The notes below the pieces were generated by a model. The model saw only the letters and a program-made list of their open reading frames with translations, was not told where the DNA came from and did no database searches. This document shows positions 17,724-36,343 of a stretch of 64,000 bases of DNA, piece by piece. This stretch comes from Litomosoides sigmodontis (Eukaryota > Nematoda > Chromadorea > Rhabditida > Onchocercidae). The position numbers and the translations under genes were made by a program. Positions within the stretch are counted from its first letter, which is position 1. The number at the start of each line of letters is the position of its first letter. The stretch is taken from positions 4,379,738 to 4,443,737 of the forward strand of contig OY718808.1 in the NCBI GenBank assembly GCA_963070105.1, in the 5' to 3' direction.

Positions 17724-17909
17724 ATGTCCGGCAACACGCGGGTCGTTCTAGTTTCACAGAAGTGTACGCTGATTTTCATAGCGGGCCTCATTTACGTGTT
17801 GGTATATAGGAATGTGGTGGGGAAGGTATAGTTTTGCGTATAAAGTGACGCCGAGATCTTTCACGATGTTGGAATGAAGTTGGACTACCTCATACCTCAT
17901 GCTCAGTAG
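17724..17909 (+). CDS. Candidate single-pass microprotein
   Basis: ATG at 17724 opens a short frame, MSGNTRVVLVSQKC, followed by a hydrophobic stretch (LIFIAGLIYVLVY) that could span a membrane. Unspliced it stops at 17831 after 35 residues. If an intron 17826-17879 (GTATAG...GAAG, 54 bases) is removed, it continues KLDYLIPHAQ and stops at 17909 (44 residues). The region is less AT-rich than its flanks and lies about 280 bases upstream of rps-25, so it could equally be promoter or UTR sequence. No family recognised. Confidence 0.3.
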
Positions 17910-18190
17910 TCAAGTGAAGTAACTGTTCTGTTAGTCACTTCATTTGCACGTTTTGGGAGGCGTTCCGTTGATCGGGTTTTTCTTGATATTCTGATGAAGC
18001 CGTGAGCGGAGATGTTATTGAAGTTATAGCACAGTATTAATTCTTATTTTATAATTTCTATGTACAAGATAGGCAATTGAAGGGTCACCTCTCATCAATT
18101 TGAAGTAGGCGTGAAATGTGGTTTTTCGGATCACCTTTTGTTTGTAGACTTTACTTTTAAATTGTGTTATTCCAGAATTTTTGTATCGTG

Positions 18191-18997
18191 ATGCCTCCAA
18201 AGACAGCAAAAGCTGGTAAAGGTGGAAAAGGCGATGCGAAAGCTGCAGCAAAGGCGCCGAAAAAGAAGGAAGGTGGAGGAGGCGGTAAGGCGAAGAAAAA
18301 GAAGTGGTCTAAAGGAAAAGTCCGGGACAAGTTGAACAATATGGTCCTTTTTGATAAAGCAACTTATGAGAAGCTGTATAAAGAAGTATGTTTTGCAAAC
18401 CTGTTTTCTTATGCTATTTCTTTACCCTGCATGATGTCCGATATAGAATGAGGGATATAATGGTTGAATATCAAAGCATAATGGATTCACTGGGGAATAT
18501 TTTTCGGTACGGTATAGGATATCACTCTGGTGATTTTTCAATTCCTTTGAGGGATATTGTCGTATAATTCAGTTTCACTTTCACGAATAAATTCAAAAGT
18601 TGTGTTTACTTCCCATACATTTCAATATTGTTTTTTAGAAGAGTGTAATATTTAGAAGTTGTTTAGGATGCTCTCGTTGCAGGTTATTACGTATAAGCTT
18701 ATCACACCATCAGTAGTTTCGGAAAGATTAAAGGTTCGCGCATCTTTAGCGAAACAAGGACTCCGAGAGCTTCTTGCAAAAGGTTTGCATTGTTCCTTTT
18801 GGACGCAGTATTTTCGCACTGTTAGATTTTTCTGGAAACTGTATTTTACTAATGGATGGGCTGAGGGTTTCATTTCCACTTATGCGCATTTCTTTGAACT
18901 TTTTATGGTTGCAGGAATGATCAAATGTGTAGTTCATCATGGCGGTCAGCTCGTCTACACAAGGTGCACGAAAGCTGATGATATTACTGTTGAATAA
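18191..18997 (+). CDS. rps-25: Small ribosomal subunit protein eS25
   Basis: Structural protein of the 40S head, near the exit site and needed by several IRES elements. Exons 18191-18385, 18683-18782 and 18915-18997 join to 125 residues. The N-terminus is a basic, low-complexity tail ([20 protein letters not shown]). The core follows as [40 protein letters not shown] and the ending [15 protein letters not shown], all diagnostic of eS25. A clean acceptor (TTATTCCAG) at 18175 lies 15 bases before the ATG, the usual position for spliced-leader addition in nematodes. The first intron (297 bases) was checked for a box C/D snoRNA without a convincing hit. Confidence 0.97.
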
Positions 18998-19650
18998 TTT
19001 CTGTTTGTCACTGACTTTCTCTACCATAAAATTTCTTGATTGTTTGTGTGACAGGGACATTTATGAAGTTGGCAATGTGGTGAAAGACATCTGGTGGTTG
19101 CGTATGTTAAATGCAGACTTGTTCGCCTTTCAAAAGTTTCTTGCGAAGCCAAGTTGTTTTATGCAATTTATTTGCCATCCTGGTTAGAGAAGCAAAAATG
19201 AAAAATTCCTCCACCGATCGTTATTGTTTAGAAAGGCCAATGAAGCAATCTTCTGGAGCAGTGTAAGTCGTAAGATTATTCTGCGAAATGGTTGTCCTAT
19301 TGCCTTCAATCGTTCTTTGGACAGAAAGTTTCACTTAAACATGATTTAAATGAAAATGGAAATGGACTAGGGTCAATATGGTTCCTGACAATTAGTTTTG
19401 CGACAAATATAAACTTGGCTGGACGGCAGGAATATGTCGTTTGATTCGGAATTAAGCTTTTTTTAAAGCTTTTTGAGAACTATTTTTCTCGAGAACTGAA
19501 CGAGATTGGTTGCTCTCCAAAAAAAATGCACATTTCTCCAGTAGCGAGGAGGCCGATAATATTATTAATAGCTGAATTGTAGGTAGTTTTCAATGAATCT
19601 AACTTTCGTTCGCCTTATTTTTTAACTTCTTAAACCTAAAAAATACATGA

Positions 19651-19702
<52 letters not shown>

Positions 19703-20818
19703 GATACCTTGTCCTAGTCGCTCAAGTATATGTGGATTGAAATAGCATCGCCGGGAAAAGGCTCTAATATGCCTTTTCCACATATTTTCAAATTAACTTT
19801 TATGATAAAAAAGTAAAATAAGAATGAAATGAGATGAATTGAAGTCGATATATCCATACAACTTTAATAATAAACATACCAAAAAATTTTTTTTAAAGCG
19901 AAGTAGGACAGAAGCGGTATAACCGGCTGGCGACATGGCTGGCATTAAGATGTACTATTTTTTTCACTGATCTTTATAAACTTACGGCAGAACGGGAAGT
20001 TATGTCTATTATGAATTGTTTAAAAAAAATGACGCAGTTCCGACGTCCATTTCACAATTTAAGTATTACAACCAGTATATGTTTTTGTTCTAAACGGCAT
20101 AAATACAAAATTCAATCAAATCGAATATTGTCTGATAAAAAGAATGGGAGCAAAACGCGAACAGTATGAAAATCACTCCCACTGTTCCATCATGTACTAT
20201 CGGACGATCAATCACTATTCTATCTAATATCAACAATGGATAAAATAAAATTAAAACTATAGAGGAAAAAATAGTCAGTAATTGGTGGCAGGCATTTCCG
20301 AATCCATAGATTTTTCACACATCCGGAAAACCTATCATGCCGTGTAATGAACAACATGAACGAAGTAGCATTGTTTTCAGCATTCTTGTTTCCTTTTTTA
20401 AGATGGGAATGAGCTTTACCGTTAAACTTTACCTTTATATTCTTCCCCGTCCCTTACAATGCCTTTCGTGTTGGATATCGCTCATTGTCCCCATCAGTTA
20501 AAAGAAGGAAGTTTAATCAGAGGCTTTGTTTCCTCAAAAATTTGAAAGTCTACCTTTTGTATCCTGCTTTAAGGCCTTCCCATCACTCATCGGAAAGACT
20601 CCTCGTATCACCCTACTGTTGTAAAATATCGTATACACTGACATAAGAGGTTTATATTGACATTAAAATTCAAATATCACTTAACAGAGAAAGGATAAGT
20701 TAAATGTAGGAAATTTAATTGTTTGGAAGTGAACCATGACAACAATTTTAACGACATGATCGAATATTAACAATTAACGGAATATGAGTGACAACATAAT
20801 ACGTATCACCCAAATCCT
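18998..20818. other. Intergenic, convergent 3' ends, (AT)n tract
   Basis: Between the convergent rps-25 and class III ADH genes. It holds an (AT)n microsatellite at about 19650-19697. No coding frame longer than chance and no RNA gene is evident. Confidence 0.55.
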
Positions 20819-23852
<3,034 letters not shown>

Positions 23853-24728
23853 TAACGTTGGAAATGCTAGTCTCCTAGAAAGAAAAGGAAGAGATAAGCA
23901 CACACTGGGTCTTGACTCTTACAACAAATTTTAGAACTCAAATAGTTATAAAAGTTTTCTTATACATTGAAACTCGTAAAAACTCAATTCTTTTTTAAAC
24001 GAATAAGTTCGGAAACTCATCTTGTTGCTCACACTAGTCCAGTACTAAACAATTTTATGCTCCTTTTAATATTGTTACTTAATTTTTATTGGAACCCAAT
24101 AAGCCATCCACTTTTAGTGCCTCAGACACCATGCAATCAAAATGACACTTCTTTCCATGTGGTAAATTTTATTTTTCTTTCAAATAATAAAATTCACGTT
24201 TGCTGTGTCCACTTCCAAGGAAACTCAACTGCTAAACATACATTGGGTTAAATAACACGACCAAACAACAATTTCAAAGCAGATAGAAAGTTGGTTCCAA
24301 ACAAAAATGAGTGAAGAAATCTATAATTCTTGGAATTTTTTATTAAAAAAAAATAATTCTAATGAAAATTTTACAGTTGTTATAGATGCAAAAATGTTGA
24401 AAATACAAAAATTTGCATTAAAAATGAAATTGTACACTAATCGTAAATTTTAACAACGACACCGCTGAAAGTGGAAAAAGAAATGATACAGTGTCAATAA
24501 AAAACACCTCAAAATTTTGAAATTAATGAAATAGCAACTGTATATTATTACAACATATGAGGTCAGAAAATAAAAACTCAGCGTGAAATACAGAATATGT
24601 TAAAGAGTAACCGGAAAAATAACGACATATACACGCATTAATCCCAAACACTTTTGGACTAAACGAGCAATTTAGAAGAGCAGTACATAAATGAATGAAT
24701 ACTAAAACAATATCTGTTAAATCTGAAT
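23853..24728. other. Intergenic between TRMT2A-like gene and ADH
   Basis: AT-rich, with the spliced-leader acceptor of the ADH gene at its left edge and the methyltransferase 3' UTR at its right. No gene is supported. Confidence 0.5.
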
Positions 24729-28804
<4,076 letters not shown>

Positions 28805-29698
28805 TTCAGATCTAAAATTAGTGAATTAAAAAAAAATTGCTATAATTCATTCATCGACAGTTCACCAGGTCCCGATAATTATTTCAAAAAATTATTTCAA
28901 ATTAAAACTATTTCGGTATCTTACCAGAAAATAAGACTTTGTTCGAGTCTACATGGAAATCTGGACAAACAGCTACTTAGTTCATTAGCGCTAATTCTTA
29001 GTAGACTGATCACGGTGTGGCAATAGTCTTAGATAAATGATAGCACTCGTGATGTTGAAAAGGAAAAGTTGAAATTTCGGTAAAATCATGGAAGATATAA
29101 GTACGGAGAGAAGGAAAAGAAAGAGAGAGAAAGAGAAAGAGGGAAGGGCGAGAGCGACAAGTTGCAAGTGACAACGTTACCAGAAGGTTTTGGACCGACG
29201 AGGAGAGTGCATAAAAAGTGATGGAGAGTTAGTTTACAAGAAACTTCGGAAAAGAGTTCGGTACTCACAGGGCAAAGAAATAGACGATAAATAATAGAAA
29301 GAGTGTTGTGTGAGGGACGAATAGTTGCGCGGCAACTCGAAGTGAGGAAGAGTAAATGATGTGATGAGGAGGGATGACACAGACGTGGGAATGCATGCGC
29401 AGCGTGTTTGATGAGAAGAGAAAGTATTAAGCGTGAAAGGTGTAGTGTGATTCAATTTGAGATGTTCAAAGATTAAAGGTTGCGGATACGAAGGACTGCT
29501 AAAGTATCGAAAATGAAGGATGCGGAGAAGTATCACGGATCAAGCGTTACGAGTATGAGGATTCGAGGATGGTAAAAGTGATGAGTTTTGAAATTTTGCA
29601 AGTGGGCAGAATTTCCTCGAAGTACAAAGACATGACCGTAATATGCATGAGAGATACTTGAAACGTGTTGGTCAAATTTAGATAAGCAACGAGTATCG
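28805..29698. other. Divergent promoter region, purine-rich tract
   Basis: Separates the TRMT2A-like gene (-) from RMI1 (+), so it must hold both promoters. It contains a GA-rich stretch at about 29104-29155 (gagagaaggaaaagaaagag and similar) and is less AT-rich than neighbouring spacers. No coding gene supported. Confidence 0.55.
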
Positions 29699-32600
29699 AT
29701 GACAGATGTAAAGAAAGTTAGCGTTGTTGAGTCATTTTCAAAATTTCACGTAACACTGAAAGAAGCTTGGCTGAATGAAGTTCTAGAATATCTTCAGGTG
29801 GAGAGAGCCGACGCGGTATGATGCCTCTAGTGTTCCTTTGTTTTTTATGAGAAATCATTATGAGATTGTTTTGAGGAATCATGATGAGATTGTTTAGAAC
29901 AAAATAAATTGTTTCGTTCTGACTGCTGCAGGCAGTGTAATCGTAACTGCTACTTTTCCTGTTAAAAGTTGAAATTGATTTCAGCCAACTTTTCGCCTTA
30001 TTTTACTTATTTTACGTTTTACTTGTACACTCATTTTGGATTATTTTACAATCTTCACTTCATGTAAGTGCTTTGGTTTGTAGCAAGCAAGATTTGTAGC
30101 GCTTTTGTAAATTCTTCAAACTGATAACTTTTCCAGTAACATTCACAAACTTTCGGCTGCTTTACTCCTCTTCTCATTCACTCCACTACAGGACATTCCT
30201 ACAGTAATTCAACTCGTATATGAACAATGGCTTTTTTCGGAATTATCGAACAGTACACGTCCGAAAATACGTTTGCCGCCATTCGAGAAGAAAGCGTCTC
30301 TGGACAGCAACGTTGTTGTTCAGGTAATGCTGCAATAAAAGGAAAATTTTCAATGATTTCAGCTAAACCTTCTTCTCCTGCTGTTAGATTTCCGAATTTC
30401 TGAATTCAGATGTACTTATCCGGAAGTTGTATAATTTGCTATTCTCCCGTTAGCTAATGAGACGATATCTACTTTTCGTGACAACTCTATTTCAGATAAA
30501 CTGGGTGATTGACATACACACTTCAATGTATGCGAAATTAAACCAACATGCTGGGCGTACCACAGATCATACTTCTCTTCACTCGGAGCCAAGTGACGGA
30601 ACTGAGGTTGTGTAGAGGATGAGAATATTCATTATATTTCAATCTATACCAGTTTGGTCCGAATTTGTTTGCTTTCTTGGAAGCACAGCAGAAGCATTGC
30701 ACAGATCATTCCTTGTTTTGCCGTAGTAGATTTTTATCAGAGGGTGGTGATTCAGGTTTAGCATATAAACTTTCCGTTGAATGAAGCATAAATTTACACC
30801 TCATTAATTTCTTCTTACTTTTCGAGCTGTATATCTAATTCGATATAAGACGCTAATTTTCATTAAAAAAGGTCGTGCATATTCTGATCAAATCTCTAAC
30901 ATATCAATGCTCTTAATATATTGATATTATCAGCAACAAGAGCAACAAATTTCACGTTATTATCAGATGTATTGTTAGTTTCTGTCGTAGAAGTGATAAG
31001 CTAGTTATATGTGAAGTGATAGCAAAGGTTTGATTTCAAACATTTGAGCTCACTTAGATATATTTTTGCATATCATATGTCCGTGATTCATTTCTACACT
31101 TTATTTGAAGGATTTGGATTCAGCAAGTCGAATGTATTTGATGGAAGTAACGGACGGACAAAGGAAATTACGTGCCATAGAATACCAGAAAATTGATGAT
31201 TTGTGCGGAAAATTATCGCATGGAACAAAGGTTTAGCTTGCATTGTTGAGTTTTTCCAATCAATCTAATACTCTTCGCTTATCAAACTTTCTTAACGATA
31301 TATCAACGTCCGCAACGTCTCTCCGTAATTACTTTATCCGATCACGCTGTCTTTAAGCCCCACAGACATTTCATAATTGGATCATGACTTCTGCTTGAAC
31401 TTTACACATTTTTAAGCTTTTAATCTGTGGCGGCACAATTTGTCGTCGCAACGTACTGTTGCTAACACCGAATAATGTTGTTGTCTTGGGTGGTGAGAGT
31501 GAAATATGTCAGCAGAATGGGCCGATTTTTATTGTTGCACAACGATTAGGAATTGATGAGAAAAAATTGATAAAATGGTAATTTTATTTACAGTACAGAA
31601 ACAGCGAAAAAATAAAATTTGGAGAAATGACATTTAATTATTAAATTGTAAACGTCCTTTTCGGGATATTTAAATTGTCTCTAACACATATATTATGCAT
31701 TTTTTTATAAATAGGCTTTGGTAGGCTTTGTCCTGTCATTTAAGATTATCACTAATTTGAACATCTGAAAGTCTCCGTAATTGGCGAAGTTGTTATTGGT
31801 TCTGTCAAATAGCAATTAATTACACTGAATTATGATATGTGAGATTATATTGATATTATTGAGAATATTTAGTTGAAAAACTTTTATAGTGCGAGAATCA
31901 ACGAATTTGAGAACTCATTGGAGGCAGTAGAGGGAATAGAAATGGAAGAAACAGCAGAAAAGGTCGATATATTATTACTGGTGCAACATGCTTACTCAAA
32001 TTGCAAATCTTAATTCGTACTGTAGGAGCTCACACTTCATTTTTTATAAATATCATTATTCTTTGCAGGTTTCAATTACAGTGCCCCCAGTTCTCATGCG
32101 CGAGAATATTGCAACCACCTTAGGTGAACAGCAAAGTAAAAATAGACATTCTAGCAAATCACTGAAGGGAGAGAATGGTAGAGAAAAAAAACAGTATGTT
32201 CAGAATTTGTTTTGAAGTTTTGAACTTCAAATCAAAGGTGCTCAATTTCAAACATTTCAGGAAGAGACCTGTTTTGTCGCGCACTATAACATCCTATTTT
32301 CAACCTCAACGCAAGACTCTCACTTCCGAATTAAGCTCAAAAATCTCAACGAAATCTCAGATAGCATTAGTCGATCAAGGAATCAAAGAAGAACCTGAAC
32401 CGGAATATGTGCCGCAAGATTCATGTCAGAAAGGAAAAGGAAAAATGGATGGGCCTCCACCACTATTACCTCCCACTGCTGATTTGAAGAAACAGTCGCA
32501 GCATGCCACTACAGTTAGCGCTTTTCCGCGCGAATCAAACCGACCATCAGAACAATCAGGTCAATCTGCAGTGCCATTACAGGTGCACTGCTCACAGAGA

Positions 32601-35600
32601 ATAATGGAGGATTGGCGAGTGCAGTCAGAACTGCGGGAAGTACCGGGAAAATCAATAACCACCCCCTTGCGGTGTCAATCGCCGGATGCTCAAAACTTCT
32701 GCAGTTCATCACACATCGGAATAGAACCAGAAAAGACTTCACCCTCAGCGAGACTGTGGGGAAGAAACCTTGAGAGAACTCGATTACAAGTAGTTGAAGA
32801 CAGTAGTACTTCTACTTCTACTCGAAAAAATCAAGCCAAGCACAGTACGGTTGTACTTAGTGGTGAAAGTGAACGAAAAGAGTCAACGGTGAAACCACTG
32901 ATTCCCATTCGATCTTTAGACACACAAGGAAACTGTGTAGATGTGAATCAGCGCTCAACCATCATTCCCTCATCAAACATTCAGGAGCAGACCATTTGGA
33001 ATGCTAATAAGTGGTACTGATTGACAAGTCAACATTGCTAATGCTCTTCACCATACCTTTCACGGCTTCAGGAACATTTCACAGATGTTTTTTAACCCAA
33101 TGGACGAAGAATTGCTTCTTTCTCTAGTCTTTTAAGTTCAGCAATTCACAAATTACATTTTAAAAAAGCCCAATTTAACTCAACTCACCTATTTACAGCA
33201 CTTGTTATGAAAATACATTTATTAATAGGCGACATGCAACCAGCGAGAATAGTAAACAATTTTTGGCAAACGAATTTCTTGCGCCTTCGCCTCCTTCAAA
33301 AGTAACCTTTTAGAAGAAAAAAAGTACTTAGCAAAAGATGGGATAAAAATATATGTAAATTTTAATTTTATGCGTGGGAAACTGAACAAATGGGGCTATT
33401 TAGATAAGCGTTTCATTATTCTCATCTAACGGGCAAACAATTTGCACGACGTGCATTTGAAGATCAAATAAAGCCGCAGGAAGTGTTGGTCGAAAAGGCT
33501 ATTGAAGTGACCGTGTCGTTAGTTGAAATAAGCTGGGTGTAGAAATGCTTGCACTCGAAGTATGTATATCTAATTGGCAACTTTGAGGTACAAATGCAAA
33601 TAATTGACAATGAAAGCGTCCTGCCCGTGGAATCGTCGCCTTCGATACGTAGTCGAACAAGCTTGCCGCAAAATTCTCCAACAAACCAACCGCTTTTCAA
33701 CGACGTGCACAAAGAACGAGCTGCTAGCGGTAAGTGCTTCGAAATCATTTATGTTGCAGATTTGTGTGTGGTGGCCGACTCCGTGGCGCAACGGTAGCGC
33801 GTCTGACTCCAGATCAGAAGGTTGCGTGTTCAAATCACGTCGGGGTCAAAGCATATTCATGCGGCTTCTTTTGCTCAAAACATTCACAAAGATCTTTAGG
33901 GTTGTTCCAATGCCTTTTTGAACAATTATTGGCACAGTTGTGCTGAATAGAGCAAATGTGAAGTCGTTTTCCTTTGGTGTGATTTGAATGCTATTCTTTC
34001 TTCTGCTTCATTTAAATAGTGCCGGAAGTAATGAATTTTTTGTTTAACATGGTGTTTGGTCCTTGTATAATTTTGAAATACTAGTGGATAAGCTGTATTA
34101 TGGAGTTTTTTATCAAAAAATGTCGAAAATATGCATATGTTTATAGGTTTTCTTCGGAAAAAACCATTGATAGAAATGCATTACCTATTTTCTGTCCTGT
34201 TTTGATTTTTGGTACAGGTTTTCATTACTAGGCTCGACTCGAGCTTGAAAAAAGAAAGCAGGAACGTTGTCACCATTGTTTTTCGCGGTTAAATTACCCT
34301 GTGGTTTTATAATTCAATGTGTGAAATTGGTAAAGCGAATGGTACTTATTGTCTATTATTATGTATCCTAAAGCATTCTCCCTATTGTTTCGCTCTCTTA
34401 TTTCCTCTTATCTTTTTTCATTTCAGTATCAAGCGTTCCTTTTCAAACAGATGTAGCGTCACGTCGGTTGGACACACAATTTTCCACTTCAGAGCAAAAT
34501 AATTGCAGGCTGACAGTTGTTAGCCCTCATGATAATCCAGTAACACATCTATTTTTTATTGATTATAGATCTCAATTCTGATGACCTCTTACACTGCAAA
34601 AGATAAGACTAAAAACAAGACTAAGCAAACAACTAAAAACAAGGCTACTAACAAACCTAACGTGAATCAAGCTCTTTTTTTTGTGGTTTTGTGAAAAATC
34701 TCTTCAAATACCAGTTGTGATTTTCACCGAATGATCCGCTGCTCACAATCAGTTAGAGTAAATTGTTAAGTTATACGGCTTTTCCAATTTATCCTTTTCA
34801 GTTTTCTTGTTTGGCTTGAGTTATCAATATTTCCAGGTTCAATTTCACTCTTCTCAAAGGTCCTTCACCAATTCAGAACTGCAAAAGATTACAGGGCATT
34901 CCATGTGCCGTAAAACTTCTTTTAAAAATCATGCAACAACATTAGTTTTGCCTGATGCAACGCTTCAAATAGTTCCACATGTAAATGTCGTAGAGCTGTA
35001 TCGTGCGTTGAACATTGTATCGATAAGGGAAGCTTGCCATCAACGAAGATATTGCCTGGTTTCACATCGTAAACGAGTGCAGGTATTTTCTAGTTATAGC
35101 TCAATTAATTGTTATTGTTTTGACCCAAAGGAATTTCAGTACGATAAAATTTTCATTCACTATCAAAGCATTCTTATAGCATCCTTTATTTATTAAAGAT
35201 TAGATAAAAAGGACTTCCTTGTTAGTTTCTGTCATGAATATAGACTTGCCACGTAAAGCTTGCCAGATTTGGGCTTAAATGATTAGAGCACTTTGTTGAG
35301 CAAGACACATTCTCTTGCTCGATTCTTTGCTTCTCTTAACAATTTAATTTTTCATCATTTCTTTGCAATTTGCGATTGTGTGCTTCATTTCAAGCCTATT
35401 TTTTGCAAATTACGTGCTGGTTTGCAATTTATTGGACAAAGCTGGACAGCAGCGCTACGTATAGCTGATGAAACTTGTGATGCACTGGACTGCTTAGTGG
35501 ATAATACTGCAATATGTAATCTGATAGGTTTCACGCCGCAAGAGGCGCAGGTTTACCTTTTGCATAAATTCGTTGAAGTTTTGAAGTTCGTGAACACTAG

Positions 35601-36343
35601 ACGCATGCAAGATTGAAGATTTTTATAAAAATTGGGATTATCTGTTTGAAATAAATTTGGAATCTGAAATTTGAGACAAAAATATCTCGTTTGGGAAAGT
35701 TAACAATTTGAAAATTTTACGAACTGAGAAAAGTGGATAGGAGGAGGGAAGTGATCTCTGCAAACCCTAGGAAAAGGAATGCAAATTAAATTAGCATATC
35801 GGCTGTCAATATTGAGTAAAGTGATTGTAATGATTTGTGTAATTTAGAGTAAAATTTCAAACATTGAAATCATTAGGAGCATAGCCTAGAGGCCAAAATT
35901 TACAGTAAAATTAGCATTAGCATATAAACCTGTTTTACGGTCCATTACTTCACCTGTGAAATAATTTGATCGATATTCTTTCCTGTTACCGATCTCTGTT
36001 GTACGATGTAAATTTTGAGACGTAACTTGTAAGCATTAAACGTCGATTGGGGCATTCAATAAAATGGCCATTAATAGAAATAAATTTCAGTTAAAGCATA
36101 TGCAAAGAAATGACCGAAAATTTTCCCCAAATTTCCCTTTCGAGAAGTTTGTTCTGATTTTAGCAAGCAGCAACAATGAATGATCGCGTTCGTGTAGCGT
36201 ACTACAAAGGGCGTGCGCAAGCGGTGCTTGAAACATTCAGACGGTTGGATCTGGTGCTAACAATTGAATTCTCATCATCATCAAGTGTTCTGCCACTGAT
36301 CGTCGATATTACCAATCTTTCGACAGCACTTGGCCTATGCTAA
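29699..36343 (+). CDS. RMI1: RecQ-mediated genome instability protein 1 (RMI1)
   Basis: OB-fold scaffold of the BLM-TOP3-RMI complex that dissolves double Holliday junctions. Exons are 29699-29815, 30192-30323, 30496-30606, 31111-31230, 31417-31577, 31890-31962, 32069-32193, 32261 to at most 33020, 33543-33729, 34427-34515, 34837-35082, 35395-35550 and 36164-36343. The N-terminal helices match human (AWLNEVLEYLQ; VYEQWLFSELSNS). OB1 reads MEVTDGQRKLRAIEYQKI, KLSHGTK and LTPNNVVVLGGESE. OB2, in the last exons, reads ALRIADETCDALDCLVDNTA followed by NLIGFTPQEAQ, like the human DGTAYLDVDF...IGFSVPEM. A long S/T/Q-rich linker lies between and includes a PIP-like motif. The donor of the exon starting at 32261 is unresolved: the frame stays open to TGA at 33018, but later exons clearly belong to the gene. 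A tRNA gene sits in the intron 33730-34426. Confidence 0.9.
33777..33848 (+). tRNA. tRNA-Trp (CCA)
   Basis: 72 bases fold as a full cloverleaf. The acceptor stem gactccg pairs with cggggtc, with discriminator A. The D-arm is gcgcaacggtagcgc, the anticodon arm tctgactCCAgatcaga, and the T-arm gcgtgttcaaatcacgt. Internal A-box (tggcgcaacgg) and B-box (gttcaaatc) promoters are present. It has no intron. It lies on the same strand inside an intron of RMI1. Confidence 0.97.

Noticed and set aside
18386..18682. Possible box C/D snoRNA in the first rps-25 intron
   Set aside because: There is an ATGATG near 18431, but no proper RUGAUGA with a matching CUGA and no terminal stem.
29086..29536. Minus-strand open frames upstream of RMI1
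   Set aside because: They arise from the purine-rich tract read on the other strand; low complexity, no motif, no splice context.
32515..32742. Minus-strand frame opposite RMI1 exon 8
   Set aside because: Shadow of the plus-strand coding exon.
33549..33946. Overlapping frames through the tRNA-Trp locus
   Set aside because: The part after 33729 is intron and tRNA; only 33543-33729 is an RMI1 exon.
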